Shown in pieces: positions 1 through 8,901 of a stretch of DNA of 64,000 bases (position 1 is its first letter; every line of letters starts with the position of its first letter). A program made the position numbers and the translations under genes. Origin of the DNA: Corallincola holothuriorum. Its GTDB lineage: Bacteria > Pseudomonadota > Gammaproteobacteria > Enterobacterales > Neiellaceae. Location: the NCBI RefSeq assembly GCF_003336225.1, contig NZ_QPID01000002.1, positions 124,001 to 188,000 on the forward strand, written 5' to 3'. The notes below the pieces were generated by a model. The model was not told where the DNA came from and did no database searches. It worked only from the letters and a program-made list of their open reading frames with translations.

Positions 1-344
1 ATCTATATACCCGTGGTGATTGCGAAGATCATGCGTTGCTGTTGGCCGATTGGTTGATTGAAAGTGGTATCGATGCCCGCGTCGTGATGGGTAAATACCG
101 CAATGAGGGACATGCTTGGGTGGTTGCTTTTAACGAGGGTGAGGCCTTTTTATTGGAAGCGACCGACAAACGTAAGCATGCAGCATGGCGCCACTACCCG
201 AAAGCAATTTTAGCCAACCATTACGCACCCGATCTGATGTTTAATCGCCATACCTTGTGGATCAACCAAGGGGCGACCACCACCCGGGATTATGATGGCA
301 CCCACTGGCAGAAACGTTCGCTGTTTAAGCGGCATTCTGGCTGA
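1..344 (+). CDS. Transglutaminase-like cysteine protease domain protein (5' end missing)
   Basis: The reading frame is open from base 3 and ends at a TGA at 342-344, so only the C-terminal part is present. The fragment carries the Cys of a GDCEDHALL motif and, about 30 residues later, the His of GHAWVV. This Cys/His arrangement is typical of transglutaminase-like (bacterial BTLCP-type) cysteine peptidases. A later Asp (LEATDKR) may complete the triad. Family members often act in the periplasm, but the N-terminus is outside the window, so location and partner cannot be judged. The first in-frame start-like codon inside the window (TTG at 36) falls after the catalytic Cys and is not a credible start. 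Confidence 0.75.
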   Translation, partial: LYTRGDCEDHALLLADWLIESGIDARVVMGKYRNEGHAWVVAFNEGEAFLLEATDKRKHAAWRHYPKAILANHYAPDLMFNRHTLWINQGATTTRDYDGTHWQKRSLFKRHSG

Positions 345-505
345 GCGGCTGACTCACTGCGCTGATTTTTGTTTCCCCTTCCGATTCCTGCCAAACGAGT
401 TTGGTTAAATTGATCCAGATGATCTCACTGTACGTTTAATTATCAGGTATGACAGCCATCGTGTTGTGTCAGCTTGAGCTAATATATGTAGGGGAGGATC
501 TTTTG

Positions 506-721
506 ATGAACAGCTTTGACCCTGAAAAGTTACGTATGACCAAATGGACCGCGGTTGGCTCCGGACGGCGCCGAAATCATTACGTGGTGACAGATGTGGT
601 GATGGATGAAGCGGGGGCCATTGAATTTTGCACCATGGAAGAGGTTGGTTCTCACCATGAGGTCAGCGTTGATTGGCAGGAGCTTTACGATAATCGCCGG
701 TGGCAAAACGGCTGGAAGTAA
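506..721 (+). CDS. TIGR02450 family Trp-rich protein
   Basis: This is a 71-residue protein. I chose ATG 506 because GGGGAGG lies just upstream, while an earlier in-frame ATG at 449 has no ribosome-binding site and adds residues foreign to the family. The pattern of an N-terminal NSFDPEKL, then KWTAV, HYVVTDV, and a C-terminal W-(Q/R)-EL-x-RRWQNGW matches the small Trp-rich TIGR02450 family of gammaproteobacteria. No biochemical function is known. It stands alone between the transglutaminase-like gene and the DUF3010 gene, on the same strand. Confidence 0.85.
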   Translation: MNSFDPEKLRMTKWTAVGSGRRRNHYVVTDVVMDEAGAIEFCTMEEVGSHHEVSVDWQELYDNRRWQNGWK

Positions 722-850
722 GCGCGACCTGAAATATCTTTACGACTATCGCTAAAATTCTGCGTAACGCCTCAAATTCACATACACTATGCGGCATTAA
801 AGGCGTGTATTTACACTCCTTCGCTCGTCGAAGTTGAATTGAGGTGTCAG

Positions 851-1273
851 ATGAAAGTATGCGGTGTTGAGTTGAAGGGCAGCGAAGCCATTTTGTGTTT
901 GATGTCTTTGGAGCAAGGGTTATTTGAGATCCCTGATTGCCGCACTACCCGTTTAGCTATCTCCAAATCCACCACCACCGAAGAGGTGCGAAAGTTTCAG
1001 TTTGCTTTTGCCAAGCTGATGGAAGACTACAAAGTCAGCCATGTGGTGATTAAGGAGCGCATCACTAAAGGTAAGTTCGCCGGTGGCGCAGTTAGTTTTA
1101 AATTGGAAGCGACCATCCAGTTAATTGAAAGCCTCGGCGTTGATCTGATCTCAGCAACCGAGATTAAAGAAACCATTAAGCGTCATCCGATGCCTGTCGA
1201 TTTTAAAGCGACCGGATTGAAGCAGTTCCAAGAGCATGCCTTTGCTGCGGCTTACGCTTACCTGGTTCGCTAG
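851..1273 (+). CDS. DUF3010 family protein
   Basis: This 140-residue cytoplasmic protein begins MKVCGVELKGSEA and contains VVIKERITKGKFAGG and SFKLEA. I recognise it as DUF3010, found in Shewanella, Vibrio and relatives. The fold may be RNase H/RuvC-like, judging by the N-terminal strand pattern GVELKGSEAIL; that is inference. ATG 851 is preceded by GAGGTG and is preferred to TTG 839, which is twelve bases upstream. The role is unknown and nothing nearby suggests one. Confidence 0.8.
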   Translation: MKVCGVELKGSEAILCLMSLEQGLFEIPDCRTTRLAISKSTTTEEVRKFQFAFAKLMEDYKVSHVVIKERITKGKFAGGAVSFKLEATIQLIESLGVDLISATEIKETIKRHPMPVDFKATGLKQFQEHAFAAAYAYLVR

Positions 1274-1470
1274 TTAGCCGCTTTTGTCTCGCGTTGGAGT
1301 GGATTCTTGGTTATGAATTCGCTCCCGCGCTGTGACTTGCTCTCCCCCCTGAACATATCTGCAGCGTAACAAAAACGTCATCCTTCTGTATTAGGCTCAT
1401 GTTTTGACCGCAATGAACCAGAACGGGTTTGCTTGCGTATATCAAGTCATGACCAAGCGAGGAGCCCGTT

Positions 1471-1647
1471 ATGCTTAATTTTTTACGACCAGACCCCGTT
1501 AAACGAATGAAAAAGCGCTACAACAGCATGTTGGAGTCAGCAATGTTGGCACAGCGTCGCGGCGACATCATGAGCTATTCGATGATCAGTGCTGAGGCCG
1601 AGACTCTGTGGGGCGAAATAGAGGCGTTGCAACAGTCGCGAAAATAG
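1471..1647 (+). CDS. Small Lacal_2735 / DUF6435 family protein
   Basis: This is a 58-residue ORF. ATG 1471 has the ribosome-binding site GAGGAG eight bases upstream, and the TAG stop is at 1645-1647. The protein starts MLNFLRPDPVKRMKKRY and continues with a helical segment containing AMLAQRRGDI and SAEAETLWGEIEAL. This matches the short Lacal_2735 family, whose members have a FLK-DPxKKL start, an AQRxGDI centre and an E-A-E-xL end. It is very likely an all-helical cytoplasmic protein of unknown role. Confidence 0.75.
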   Translation: MLNFLRPDPVKRMKKRYNSMLESAMLAQRRGDIMSYSMISAEAETLWGEIEALQQSRK

Positions 1648-1706
1648 GTGCGATAGAGCGCCTGTTCGCCTTGGTCAGTCTCAATCACTGATGTATGGCA
1701 TACGAC

Positions 1707-1732
1707 GAAAAAGCCACCGAAGACGGTGACTT
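1707..1732 (-). terminator. Rho-independent terminator of the S9 peptidase gene
   Basis: Read on the minus strand, two 8-base arms (one imperfect pair) enclose a TCTT loop and are followed by a run of T. It lies about 20 bases past the stop codon of the peptidase gene. Confidence 0.7.
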
Positions 1733-1750
1733 TTGCTAATGCAATAATGA

Positions 1751-4237
1751 CTACTTAGTGGCTAAGCATTCGCCAAACAGGTGATAGATCCGGCGATACT
1801 CATTCAGCCAGCTGGAAGGTTGACGGAAACCGTGTGGCTCTACCGGGTAGATGGCGGTTTCAAAATCCTCTTTCTCAAGCTCAATGAGTCGTTGCACTAA
1901 CCTAACCACATCCTGAAAGAATACGTTGTCATCCACCATGGGTGCGTTAATCAATAAGGGTTTAGTCAGGCCTTCGGCGTAGTATATTGGGCTGCTGCGC
2001 TCGTATGCTAATGGATCAATCTGCGGCGTATTCAGGATGTTTGAGGTATAGCCGTAGTTGTAGTGAGCCCAGTCGCTGACGGGACGCAACGCTGAACCAC
2101 ACTGGAACAGATCCGGTTGAGTGAATAGCGCCATAAAGGTCATAAAGCCGCCGTAGCTGCCGCCATAAGTACCTACACGTTGCTTGTCGACATTGGCATG
2201 GGTTGTCATCCACGCCACCCCATCGGCCAGATCTTCAGTTTCTGGACGCCCCATATCGCGATAGATCGCCGTACGCCAGTCGCGGCCATAACCGGCAGAA
2301 GCGCGATAATCCATATCCATCACCACGTAGCCCTGTTGCGCTAACATGCTGTGAAACATGAACTCTCGGAAGTAGCCGGAGAAGCCTAGATCGCTGTTTT
2401 GCAGGTAACCAGCGCCATGATTAAAGATCACCGCAGGGTACTTGTTCGCTTTACTGGCATCGTAGCCCTTGGGGTAATACACCTTGGCATAAATCGGCTG
2501 CTCAGTATGGCTGGAAGGCACTGCCACGACATCGGGGATGGTCCATGGATAGTCACTGAATGCTTTGCTGACCGTATGGGTGAGTCGTTTCGCTTTGGCA
2601 CCCGCTTTTGCGGCTTGCAGATAAAGCTCATTAGGTTGCGACAACTTTGAATGAGTCAGTAATAACAGTGACTCGTCCGGGCTTAGCAAGTAGTGAGTAT
2701 TGCCTGCCAAATTGGTCAGCGCCTCCACCTTGCCATTAGTCAGAGCGACGCGGTATATCTCGTAAATTCCTGGATGCTTAACGTTGGCTTGAAAGTAGAT
2801 GTAGCCATCGTCTTTAGTGAGGGTGATTTCATCAACCTCAAATTCACCTTTGGTTAGTGCTTTTGCCCGCTTACCTGGGGTAACAAGATAGAGTTGTGAA
2901 TAGCCACTCTGTTCCGACAAAAAGTAAAGATCGTCGCGGGTGTTGAGCCAGCCAAAGCTATTGAACTTATAATTAATCCAGGCTTCATCGCGGAGGTGAT
3001 GAACACTGTCTAAGCGCTTGTTTTGCCAATCCAGACGGGTTAACCAACGGTCTTTGTTATCCCATGTGGTGAGCATCAGTGCCACTTCAGAACCTGAGTT
3101 ATTCCACTGAATGGCAGACTGCGACCAGTACCAGTCGTCGATCAATGACAAGTTGCGTCCCTTATCTTCCTCTGGTGGCTGATAATCATCGCCATAGCGT
3201 TGCTGGTTTTCTTTGCGTACGGCAGCGAGTACGTCATCTCCCAATCCAGGTAGCAGGCTGGTATCCAGTTTTTCGATTTCGTTGTTGCTGAGGTCAAGCA
3301 ACATAAACTGGTTTTGGGGAGCCACTTCGTCATGTACGCGGGCGCGCACCTTGACGCTCTCAATGCGACCATCGTCTGTGATGTAGTTAGGCATAATATT
3401 GCCTTCCATCGGTGACTGTACGGCTTGCAGCACCAGAATGATTTTGTCACCGCTGGGAGAGAGGCTGCTGGCAACGATACGTTGATCTTTACCCAGATAA
3501 ACGGGTGACACATTGCTGGTTGGATCGGCTGCCTGCCGAGCTTTTTGGTGAGCTTCTTTTTCCGCGGCGCGCTGCTGCTTCAAAGCCACATAAGCGATCA
3601 GCTTGTGCTGTTCACGCGCTATATGATCGGCTGGCTCAGGCACCGCTTCGGGTTGTTCCTCTAAACGCAGATCAGTTAATTGGCGAATATGGCCAGTGTG
3701 AATATCTACAAAAAAGTAGTTACTACCACGTTGGAATGCTAACAAGCCACTGTTTAACCACTGTGGTGCTGCATCTTGTTCACTGCTCTGGGTTAGCACC
3801 GTTATCTTGCCATCGCTCAGTGTTTCCAGCAGTAGATTACCTTGCCAGATATAGGCGCGGTGGCTGTTATCTGCGTTGGTTACCCCGGTGCCATGACCCA
3901 CCTTGTATTGCTCGCCTAGCGGAATCATCTGGCCATTGCCAGTCTCGGTTAGTGAGTGCTGCAACAGTTGGTACTGTTCGCTACCGGCGATCTTCTGTTG
4001 GTAATAGATCTGCTTGCTGTTGCTGTCCCAGTGTGGTGATACCGGGCTGTTTCCCATCCAGTCTGGATGCGCCATGATCTGCTCTAATGTCAGAGGTGCG
4101 CCGGGGGACAGTGTTGGCGGTGCCGCTTGGGTCACCTTGCTCGGTGGAGCGAGCGTATTGCTGCTATCTGACTCGGGGGTGGTAGATGCACAGGCTGACA
4201 GCACTATGCTCAAACCGATAATCACGCCCTTATTCAT
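1751..4237 (-). CDS. S9 family (prolyl oligopeptidase / DPP-IV-like) lipoprotein peptidase
   Basis: This 828-residue protein has an N-terminal lipoprotein signal (hydrophobic stretch, then LSACAS with Cys at about residue 16), so it is probably anchored in the outer membrane facing the periplasm. The middle contains many beta-propeller-type strands (DPP-IV N-terminal/WD-like). The C-terminal alpha/beta-hydrolase domain carries the S9 triad: nucleophile Ser in GGSYGGF near residue 694, Asp in PMVDDNVF near 767, and His in EPHGFR near 802. By family it cleaves peptides, often after proline. It is monocistronic, with its own terminator, and divergent from dnaB. The substrate cannot be told from sequence. 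Confidence 0.9.
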   Translation of the reverse strand: MNKGVIIGLSIVLSACASTTPESDSSNTLAPPSKVTQAAPPTLSPGAPLTLEQIMAHPDWMGNSPVSPHWDSNSKQIYYQQKIAGSEQYQLLQHSLTETGNGQMIPLGEQYKVGHGTGVTNADNSHRAYIWQGNLLLETLSDGKITVLTQSSEQDAAPQWLNSGLLAFQRGSNYFFVDIHTGHIRQLTDLRLEEQPEAVPEPADHIAREQHKLIAYVALKQQRAAEKEAHQKARQAADPTSNVSPVYLGKDQRIVASSLSPSGDKIILVLQAVQSPMEGNIMPNYITDDGRIESVKVRARVHDEVAPQNQFMLLDLSNNEIEKLDTSLLPGLGDDVLAAVRKENQQRYGDDYQPPEEDKGRNLSLIDDWYWSQSAIQWNNSGSEVALMLTTWDNKDRWLTRLDWQNKRLDSVHHLRDEAWINYKFNSFGWLNTRDDLYFLSEQSGYSQLYLVTPGKRAKALTKGEFEVDEITLTKDDGYIYFQANVKHPGIYEIYRVALTNGKVEALTNLAGNTHYLLSPDESLLLLTHSKLSQPNELYLQAAKAGAKAKRLTHTVSKAFSDYPWTIPDVVAVPSSHTEQPIYAKVYYPKGYDASKANKYPAVIFNHGAGYLQNSDLGFSGYFREFMFHSMLAQQGYVVMDMDYRASAGYGRDWRTAIYRDMGRPETEDLADGVAWMTTHANVDKQRVGTYGGSYGGFMTFMALFTQPDLFQCGSALRPVSDWAHYNYGYTSNILNTPQIDPLAYERSSPIYYAEGLTKPLLINAPMVDDNVFFQDVVRLVQRLIELEKEDFETAIYPVEPHGFRQPSSWLNEYRRIYHLFGECLATK

Positions 4238-4431
4238 CTTGGATCCTATCTTTTTTTTAGTTTTCTCTCTGGAGTGGCTAAGTCACAGCCTGACGGGAAG
4301 TATACCGCAGTTGATAAGGTGAATAATCGGCTTTTAAAACCTCGCGTGATCCAGATTAGATATACCTGCTTTATCTCGCCCCCCACTATGGGTGATAATA
4401 GCCGACCCCATAAAAGCAGGTTGTAAAGCAC

Positions 4432-5856
4432 ATGGCGATGAAACCGACGTCGGCGATGAAAGGCGACTTTCGTAAAGACTTCAAACGTGATCGGCAAGTA
4501 GAGGCACTGAAAGTGCCGCCGCACTCGCTGGAAGCAGAGCAGTCTGTCCTCGGCGGCCTGATGCTGGACAATGAAGCGTGGGATCGTGTTTCCGAGCGCG
4601 TTGGCTCTGCTGACTTTTATCAGCGTTCGCACCGTCTTATCTTTGAAGCGATGGCGCGTCTGGTGGAAACCGGCCAGCCCATTGACCTGTTGACCATCTC
4701 CGAAACGCTGGAAAATGAAACCCTGCTGGAAGAAGCGGGTGGTTTTGCCTATCTGGGAGAGATGGCCAAGAACACTCCCAGTGCCGCCAATATTAACGCC
4801 TACGCCGAGATTGTTCGCGAGCGTGCTGTGGTCCGCGAAATGATCAGCGTGGCGAATGAGATCGCAGAAGCGGGTTTTGACACCGAAGGTCGCGATAGCG
4901 CCGAACTGTTGAACTTGGCAGAGTCGAAGGTGTTTGCCATTGCTGAACGTCGTGCCAATAAGGGTGACGAGGGCCCGCAGGATCTGAACTCGATTTTGGG
5001 CAAAACTGTCTCCAAAATCGAAGAGCTGTTTAATAACCCCCACGACGGTATTACCGGCGTGTCATCGGGCTTCTCTGATCTGGATAAAATGACCAGTGGC
5101 TTCCAAGGTTCGGATCTGATTATTGTTGCTGCCCGTCCTTCCATGGGTAAAACCACGTTTGCGATGAACCTGTGTGAAAACGCCTCATTGATGAATGATA
5201 AGCCGGTGCTGATTTTCTCGTTAGAGATGCCCTCAGATCAGATCATGATGCGTATGTTAGCCTCCCTTAGCCGCGTCGATCAGACCCGAGTGCGTACGGG
5301 TCAGTTGGAAGATGAAGATTGGGCGCGCATCTCCTCGACCATGGGGATGATGATGGAACAGGGGAAGATGTATATCGATGACTCTTCCGGTTTATCGCCC
5401 ACCGAAGTGCGCTCCCGAGCGCGGCGTATTGCCCGCGAGCACGGTGGTTTAAGTATGATCATGATCGATTACCTGCAGCTTATGCAGGTGCCGGGCATGA
5501 GTGAAAACCGAACCTTGGAGATCGCGGAGATCTCGCGCTCTTTGAAGGCGCTGGCGAAAGAGTTGAACGTGCCAGTGATCGCGCTGTCTCAGTTAAACCG
5601 TTCATTGGAGCAACGGGCCGACAAACGGCCGGTGAACTCCGACTTGCGTGAATCGGGTGCGATTGAGCAGGATGCCGATCTGATTATGTTTATCTATCGT
5701 GATGAAGTGTACAACGATGACAGTCCTGATAAAGGGACCGCAGAGATCATCATTGGTAAGCAGCGTAATGGCCCTATTGGTCGTGTGCGGCTTACTTTCC
5801 AAGGCCACTTTTCGCGCTTCGACAATTACGCAGGCCCTCAGCCAGAGGAGCTGTAA
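4432..5856 (+). CDS. dnaB: Replicative DNA helicase DnaB
   Basis: This 474-residue protein is the usual length for DnaB and has no intein. The N-terminal domain begins about residue 25 with VPPHSLEAEQSVLGGLMLD. The RecA-like ATPase domain has the Walker A motif RPSMGKTTFA near residue 236, the Walker B-like MIMIDYLQLM, and the SQLNRSLEQR region that reads the nucleotide state. It unwinds DNA at the replication fork as a hexamer. It sits three bases upstream of the alr start, the classic dnaB-alr pair. The start at ATG 4432 gives MAMKPTS; the next ATG is two codons further on, so a small shift is possible. Confidence 0.97.
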   Translation: MAMKPTSAMKGDFRKDFKRDRQVEALKVPPHSLEAEQSVLGGLMLDNEAWDRVSERVGSADFYQRSHRLIFEAMARLVETGQPIDLLTISETLENETLLEEAGGFAYLGEMAKNTPSAANINAYAEIVRERAVVREMISVANEIAEAGFDTEGRDSAELLNLAESKVFAIAERRANKGDEGPQDLNSILGKTVSKIEELFNNPHDGITGVSSGFSDLDKMTSGFQGSDLIIVAARPSMGKTTFAMNLCENASLMNDKPVLIFSLEMPSDQIMMRMLASLSRVDQTRVRTGQLEDEDWARISSTMGMMMEQGKMYIDDSSGLSPTEVRSRARRIAREHGGLSMIMIDYLQLMQVPGMSENRTLEIAEISRSLKALAKELNVPVIALSQLNRSLEQRADKRPVNSDLRESGAIEQDADLIMFIYRDEVYNDDSPDKGTAEIIIGKQRNGPIGRVRLTFQGHFSRFDNYAGPQPEEL

Positions 5857-5859
5857 CAC

Positions 5860-6948
5860 TTGCTCACCGCCCACGCTGTTATTGATCTCGATGCCTTGCG
5901 CCACAATATGGCGCAGGTGCGTAGGTATGCTCCCCATAGTCAGGTATTGGCGGTCATCAAGGCCAATGGTTACGGCCACGGTGCATTGGCTGTGGCGGAA
6001 GCCTTGGCGGAACAGGCCGACGCCTTTGCTGTGGCACGATTAGAAGAAGCGTTGAAACTGCGCAAGGGCGGTATTGAACTGCCTATTGTGTTGCTTGAAG
6101 GAGTGTTTGATCCCGGTGAATTGGGGGTGGCTGCTGCCCACGGCTGTCAGCTCGGTGTCCATAGTTTGTCACAACTTGAAACCTTGGAACGGGCGCATCT
6201 GCATCAGCCGGTCACTGTTTGGCTGAAAGTTGATACCGGGATGCATCGCTTAGGTGTGGAGCCGGAGCAGTTTCAGCATTTTTATCAGCGTCTGCTGCAA
6301 ACGCCATCGGTCAACGAGATCGTTTTGATGAGCCATTTCGCCAGTGCCGATGAGCCTGAAACCGGTCAAACCCAAGCACAGCTAGCTGAGTTTCAACGGT
6401 GTTGCCAAGGCCTATCTAAACAACCTTTATGCTCTCTGGCTAATTCCGCTGCCATTATCAATGAACCGCTAGCGCAACGTGACTGGGTACGCCCCGGCAT
6501 CATGTTGTATGGTGCCAGCCCCTTTGCAGGGCGCAGTGCTGCCTCGTTAGGTCTAAAACCGGCAATGACCCTTAAATCACGGGTGATCGCTGTGCGAGAT
6601 CTAAAAGCCGGTGGTGCGGTCGGCTATGGTGCCAGCTGGACAGCAGAGCAAGACACGCGCTTGGCCGTTGTCGCCATGGGTTATGGTGATGGTTATCCCC
6701 GCCATGTCCCTAACCAAACTCCGGTATTAATTAACGGCGTGCGTTACCCGATCGTGGGTCGAGTCTCTATGGATATGATCACCGTTGATATCGGTGATGC
6801 AGAGATTAGCGAAGGTGATGAAGTGGTATTGTGGGGCAGCGAACTGTCAGTAGATGAGATCGCCGCGCTGTCTGGCACCCTAGGCTATGAGCTGCTGTGC
6901 AATGTTACCTCGCGGGTGGTGTATCACTATCAGAATGGCGCTGCATAG
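5860..6948 (+). CDS. alr: Alanine racemase, biosynthetic
   Basis: This 362-residue PLP enzyme interconverts L- and D-alanine for peptidoglycan. The PLP lysine is at about residue 34 in VIKANGYGHGA. The second catalytic Tyr lies in the VGYGASW motif near residue 256. The RPGIMLYG and VSMDMITVD motifs are also present. The start is a TTG at 5860, with GAGGAG about ten bases upstream inside the end of dnaB; only three bases separate the two genes, so they are probably translated from one message. Confidence 0.96.
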   Translation: MLTAHAVIDLDALRHNMAQVRRYAPHSQVLAVIKANGYGHGALAVAEALAEQADAFAVARLEEALKLRKGGIELPIVLLEGVFDPGELGVAAAHGCQLGVHSLSQLETLERAHLHQPVTVWLKVDTGMHRLGVEPEQFQHFYQRLLQTPSVNEIVLMSHFASADEPETGQTQAQLAEFQRCCQGLSKQPLCSLANSAAIINEPLAQRDWVRPGIMLYGASPFAGRSAASLGLKPAMTLKSRVIAVRDLKAGGAVGYGASWTAEQDTRLAVVAMGYGDGYPRHVPNQTPVLINGVRYPIVGRVSMDMITVDIGDAEISEGDEVVLWGSELSVDEIAALSGTLGYELLCNVTSRVVYHYQNGAA

Positions 6949-7273
6949 AACGGGCTGAGCGACTTGCTGGGGGTTATCGCCGGTTCGCTTTAGCGGATGA
7001 TGAGTGTGGCACCCCAAGCCAATGACTCCTGTGTAGCGCTCTCTTGTTCATACCGAGTAAATGTCGTGTAATTGCCGTTGCGCCCCAGCTACCAGTCAAC
7101 TCTTTTGCGCTTACCATCCTCCTTTGGGCGGCTCAATTTCGTAAGATTGTGTTCAATAGCGTACTTTAGTAAAGGTGACTCATTAGCCCCATCTAGCGGT
7201 TTGCTGCGTTACTACTGAGTATCGCCGGGCTGTCGAGCCTGAAATTTTTAACTGCTTGCAAGGAGAGCAGCCG
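6949..7273. other. Intergenic stretch without a recognised gene
   Basis: These 325 bases lie between alr and the DUF2459 gene. I see no tRNA cloverleaf, no strong terminator hairpin and no ORF with a convincing ribosome-binding site on either strand. It probably holds the promoter of the next gene. Confidence 0.5.
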
Positions 7274-7975
7274 TTGTTGTCTTATCTTGGTGAAGGTATA
7301 CGCCTGCAACTCGTTTTGTTACTCACACTGTTTATTGGTGGCTGTACCGCTAACTCGTGGCGCTATCTGCCGGAACACGATGAGATCCCCACATCGATTT
7401 ATGTGGTTGGCCATGGTTGGCATACTGGGATTGTTGTGCCTAGCCATCTGCTTGGTGCTAAATTCGACTTTCTGCAACAACAATTGCCCAATGCGAATTA
7501 TTTTGAATTTGGCTGGGGTGATAAAGGTTTCTATCAGGCGGAGGAGATCACTTCCGGCCTTACTGTGCAGGCCATTTTCTGGCCTACCGAGAGCGTGATG
7601 CATGTGGTGTCGTTGCCAACCGAGCCAGCGAGTTATTTTCCCCAGAGTGAAGTGATTGAACTGAAACTCTCGCACCAGGCTATTGAGCATCTGCTGGATG
7701 GTATCGCTGCCAGCTTTGCTAAAAATAAGCATGGAGCTCCAACTAAAACCCGCCCAGGCCTCTATGGCCGCAGTTGGTTTTATATCGGCGAAGGCAATTA
7801 CTACATGACTAACACTTGCAATAGCTGGGTGGCGAGAATGCTTGATCAGGCGGGGGTGCCGATCCGTACGACGCTGACATTGACCGCAAGTAGCGTGTTA
7901 TCGCAAACGCAAGACGCATTGGATGAATATCTTTGTTGCTTGTCGCAAAGTACAACAGTAACGAGCGCCATTTGA
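7274..7975 (+). CDS. DUF2459 (TIGR02117-type) lipoprotein
   Basis: The protein has a hydrophobic leader ending in the lipobox LFIGGC. The mature part has SIYVVGHGWHTGIVV, then YFEFGWGDKGFY, and a C-terminal NTCNSWVARML. These His, Asp and Cys motifs mark DUF2459/TIGR02117, a family predicted to have a papain-like or NlpC-like hydrolase fold, though activity is unproven. TTG 7274 is preferred because AGGAGAG lies six bases before it; an earlier TTG at 7256 is possible. Likely a periplasmic lipoprotein of unknown substrate. Confidence 0.8.
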   Translation: MLSYLGEGIRLQLVLLLTLFIGGCTANSWRYLPEHDEIPTSIYVVGHGWHTGIVVPSHLLGAKFDFLQQQLPNANYFEFGWGDKGFYQAEEITSGLTVQAIFWPTESVMHVVSLPTEPASYFPQSEVIELKLSHQAIEHLLDGIAASFAKNKHGAPTKTRPGLYGRSWFYIGEGNYYMTNTCNSWVARMLDQAGVPIRTTLTLTASSVLSQTQDALDEYLCCLSQSTTVTSAI

Positions 7976-8276
7976 GCCGAAGTCACAATCGCTGATGGTT
8001 GGCGTTTTGGCTGGGGTAAGATGGATAATCTTCAGATTGGCTTTGCCTGTTTTACCATCGGCAGCGCAAGAGTGACGCGCGTGAAGGCAGATATAAGTCA
8101 TCTGGCCAAGGAGCATCGAATGAAGCGTTGGTCGTGAAGTTGTTCTTTGGGGGATGCGAATTACTGAGCGAATAAGCGAGAGGCGTAAAAAAAACGTATC
8201 AGATAAGCAGAAGACGCGACCTATTCGGCGGGTGAATGTATTATGTCGAGATTAGCGACTTTTTCCGAGAGCCAAC
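7976..8276. other. Intergenic stretch without a supported gene
   Basis: These 301 bases lie between the DUF2459 and VF530 genes. Only very short ORFs occur, including a basic 33-codon ORF at 8154-8255 that I do not call. An A-rich tract near 8190 probably belongs to the promoter of the downstream gene. Confidence 0.45.
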
Positions 8277-8822
8277 ATGAGCGATAACGTCAACTACACC
8301 AATAACCCTCTCCATGGCGTCGGTTTAAAAACCCTGTTGACGGAGATCGTTGACCAGTATGGCTTTCAGCTCATCAATGCCTACCTCAACATCAACTGTT
8401 TTAAGACTAATCCCAGCATTGAATCCTGCGAAAAATTTTTAAAGAAGACAGAGTGGGCGCGGCACAAAGTTGAAGCCTTTTATCTGTATGAATTTAAGAA
8501 TCTACCTCGGGCATCAGATGAGCAGTTTGCCTTGCCGCCGCGCGAGCGGGTCGTGCCAGAAGGACAAACACCAAGAGAGCCGAAAGCTCTTAGCTTTGAG
8601 GACGCCCAGCGTATGCACGAACGGCGAGCAAAAAGGGCCGAAGAGCGGCGCATGGAGCGAGGCAGCCGAGCTGGTGGCGGCAGAGGCCGTGCACAAGGGC
8701 GTGGCGGGAATACCCGACACTCTCGAGGTCGCGATACTGAGGGCAGATCATCTGCGAACGAAAGCACAACCGCCGACGGTAAATACGATCCTTGGGCGAA
8801 TTGGAAAAATAAGCAAAAATAG
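8277..8822 (+). CDS. VF530-type DNA-binding protein with long Arg/Gly-rich tail
   Basis: This 181-residue protein has two parts. Residues 10-75 match the VF530/DUF2132 family: NPLHGVGLKTLL, YGFQLINAYLNINCF, KTNPSIESCEKFL and KTEWARHKVEAFYL. That family is a small helical domain reported to bind DNA. Residues 100-181 are low-complexity and very basic, with AKRAEERRMER, then RAGGGRGRAQGRGG, and end in a DPWANWKNKQK signature. Most family members stop soon after the domain, so the tail is unusual and suggests nucleic-acid binding. The ribosome-binding site is weak (GAGA before ATG 8277). Confidence 0.8.
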   Translation: MSDNVNYTNNPLHGVGLKTLLTEIVDQYGFQLINAYLNINCFKTNPSIESCEKFLKKTEWARHKVEAFYLYEFKNLPRASDEQFALPPRERVVPEGQTPREPKALSFEDAQRMHERRAKRAEERRMERGSRAGGGRGRAQGRGGNTRHSRGRDTEGRSSANESTTADGKYDPWANWKNKQK

Positions 8823-8901
8823 TTAGTTCAGTACCTTTAGCTGGGCGAACGAACGCTTGGCTCTCACTTAAACTTATGATTAAACCAAGGGACTTTTTTT
8901 T

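Noticed and set aside
3142-4077. Long open frames on both strands inside the S9 peptidase gene
   Set aside because: They lie in other frames of a gene with clear catalytic motifs and show no protein-family features.
4246-5043. A 265-codon minus-strand ORF across the dnaB start
   Set aside because: It is antisense to the well-supported dnaB gene and has no recognisable domain.
6949-7273. Short minus-strand ORF with AAAGGAGG next to its ATG
   Set aside because: The site touches the start codon with no spacer and the 47-codon product has no features of a real protein.
8154-8255. Basic 33-codon ORF with a G-rich upstream run before the VF530 gene
   Set aside because: No family resemblance, an uncertain ribosome-binding site and ordinary intergenic composition; it could well be chance.
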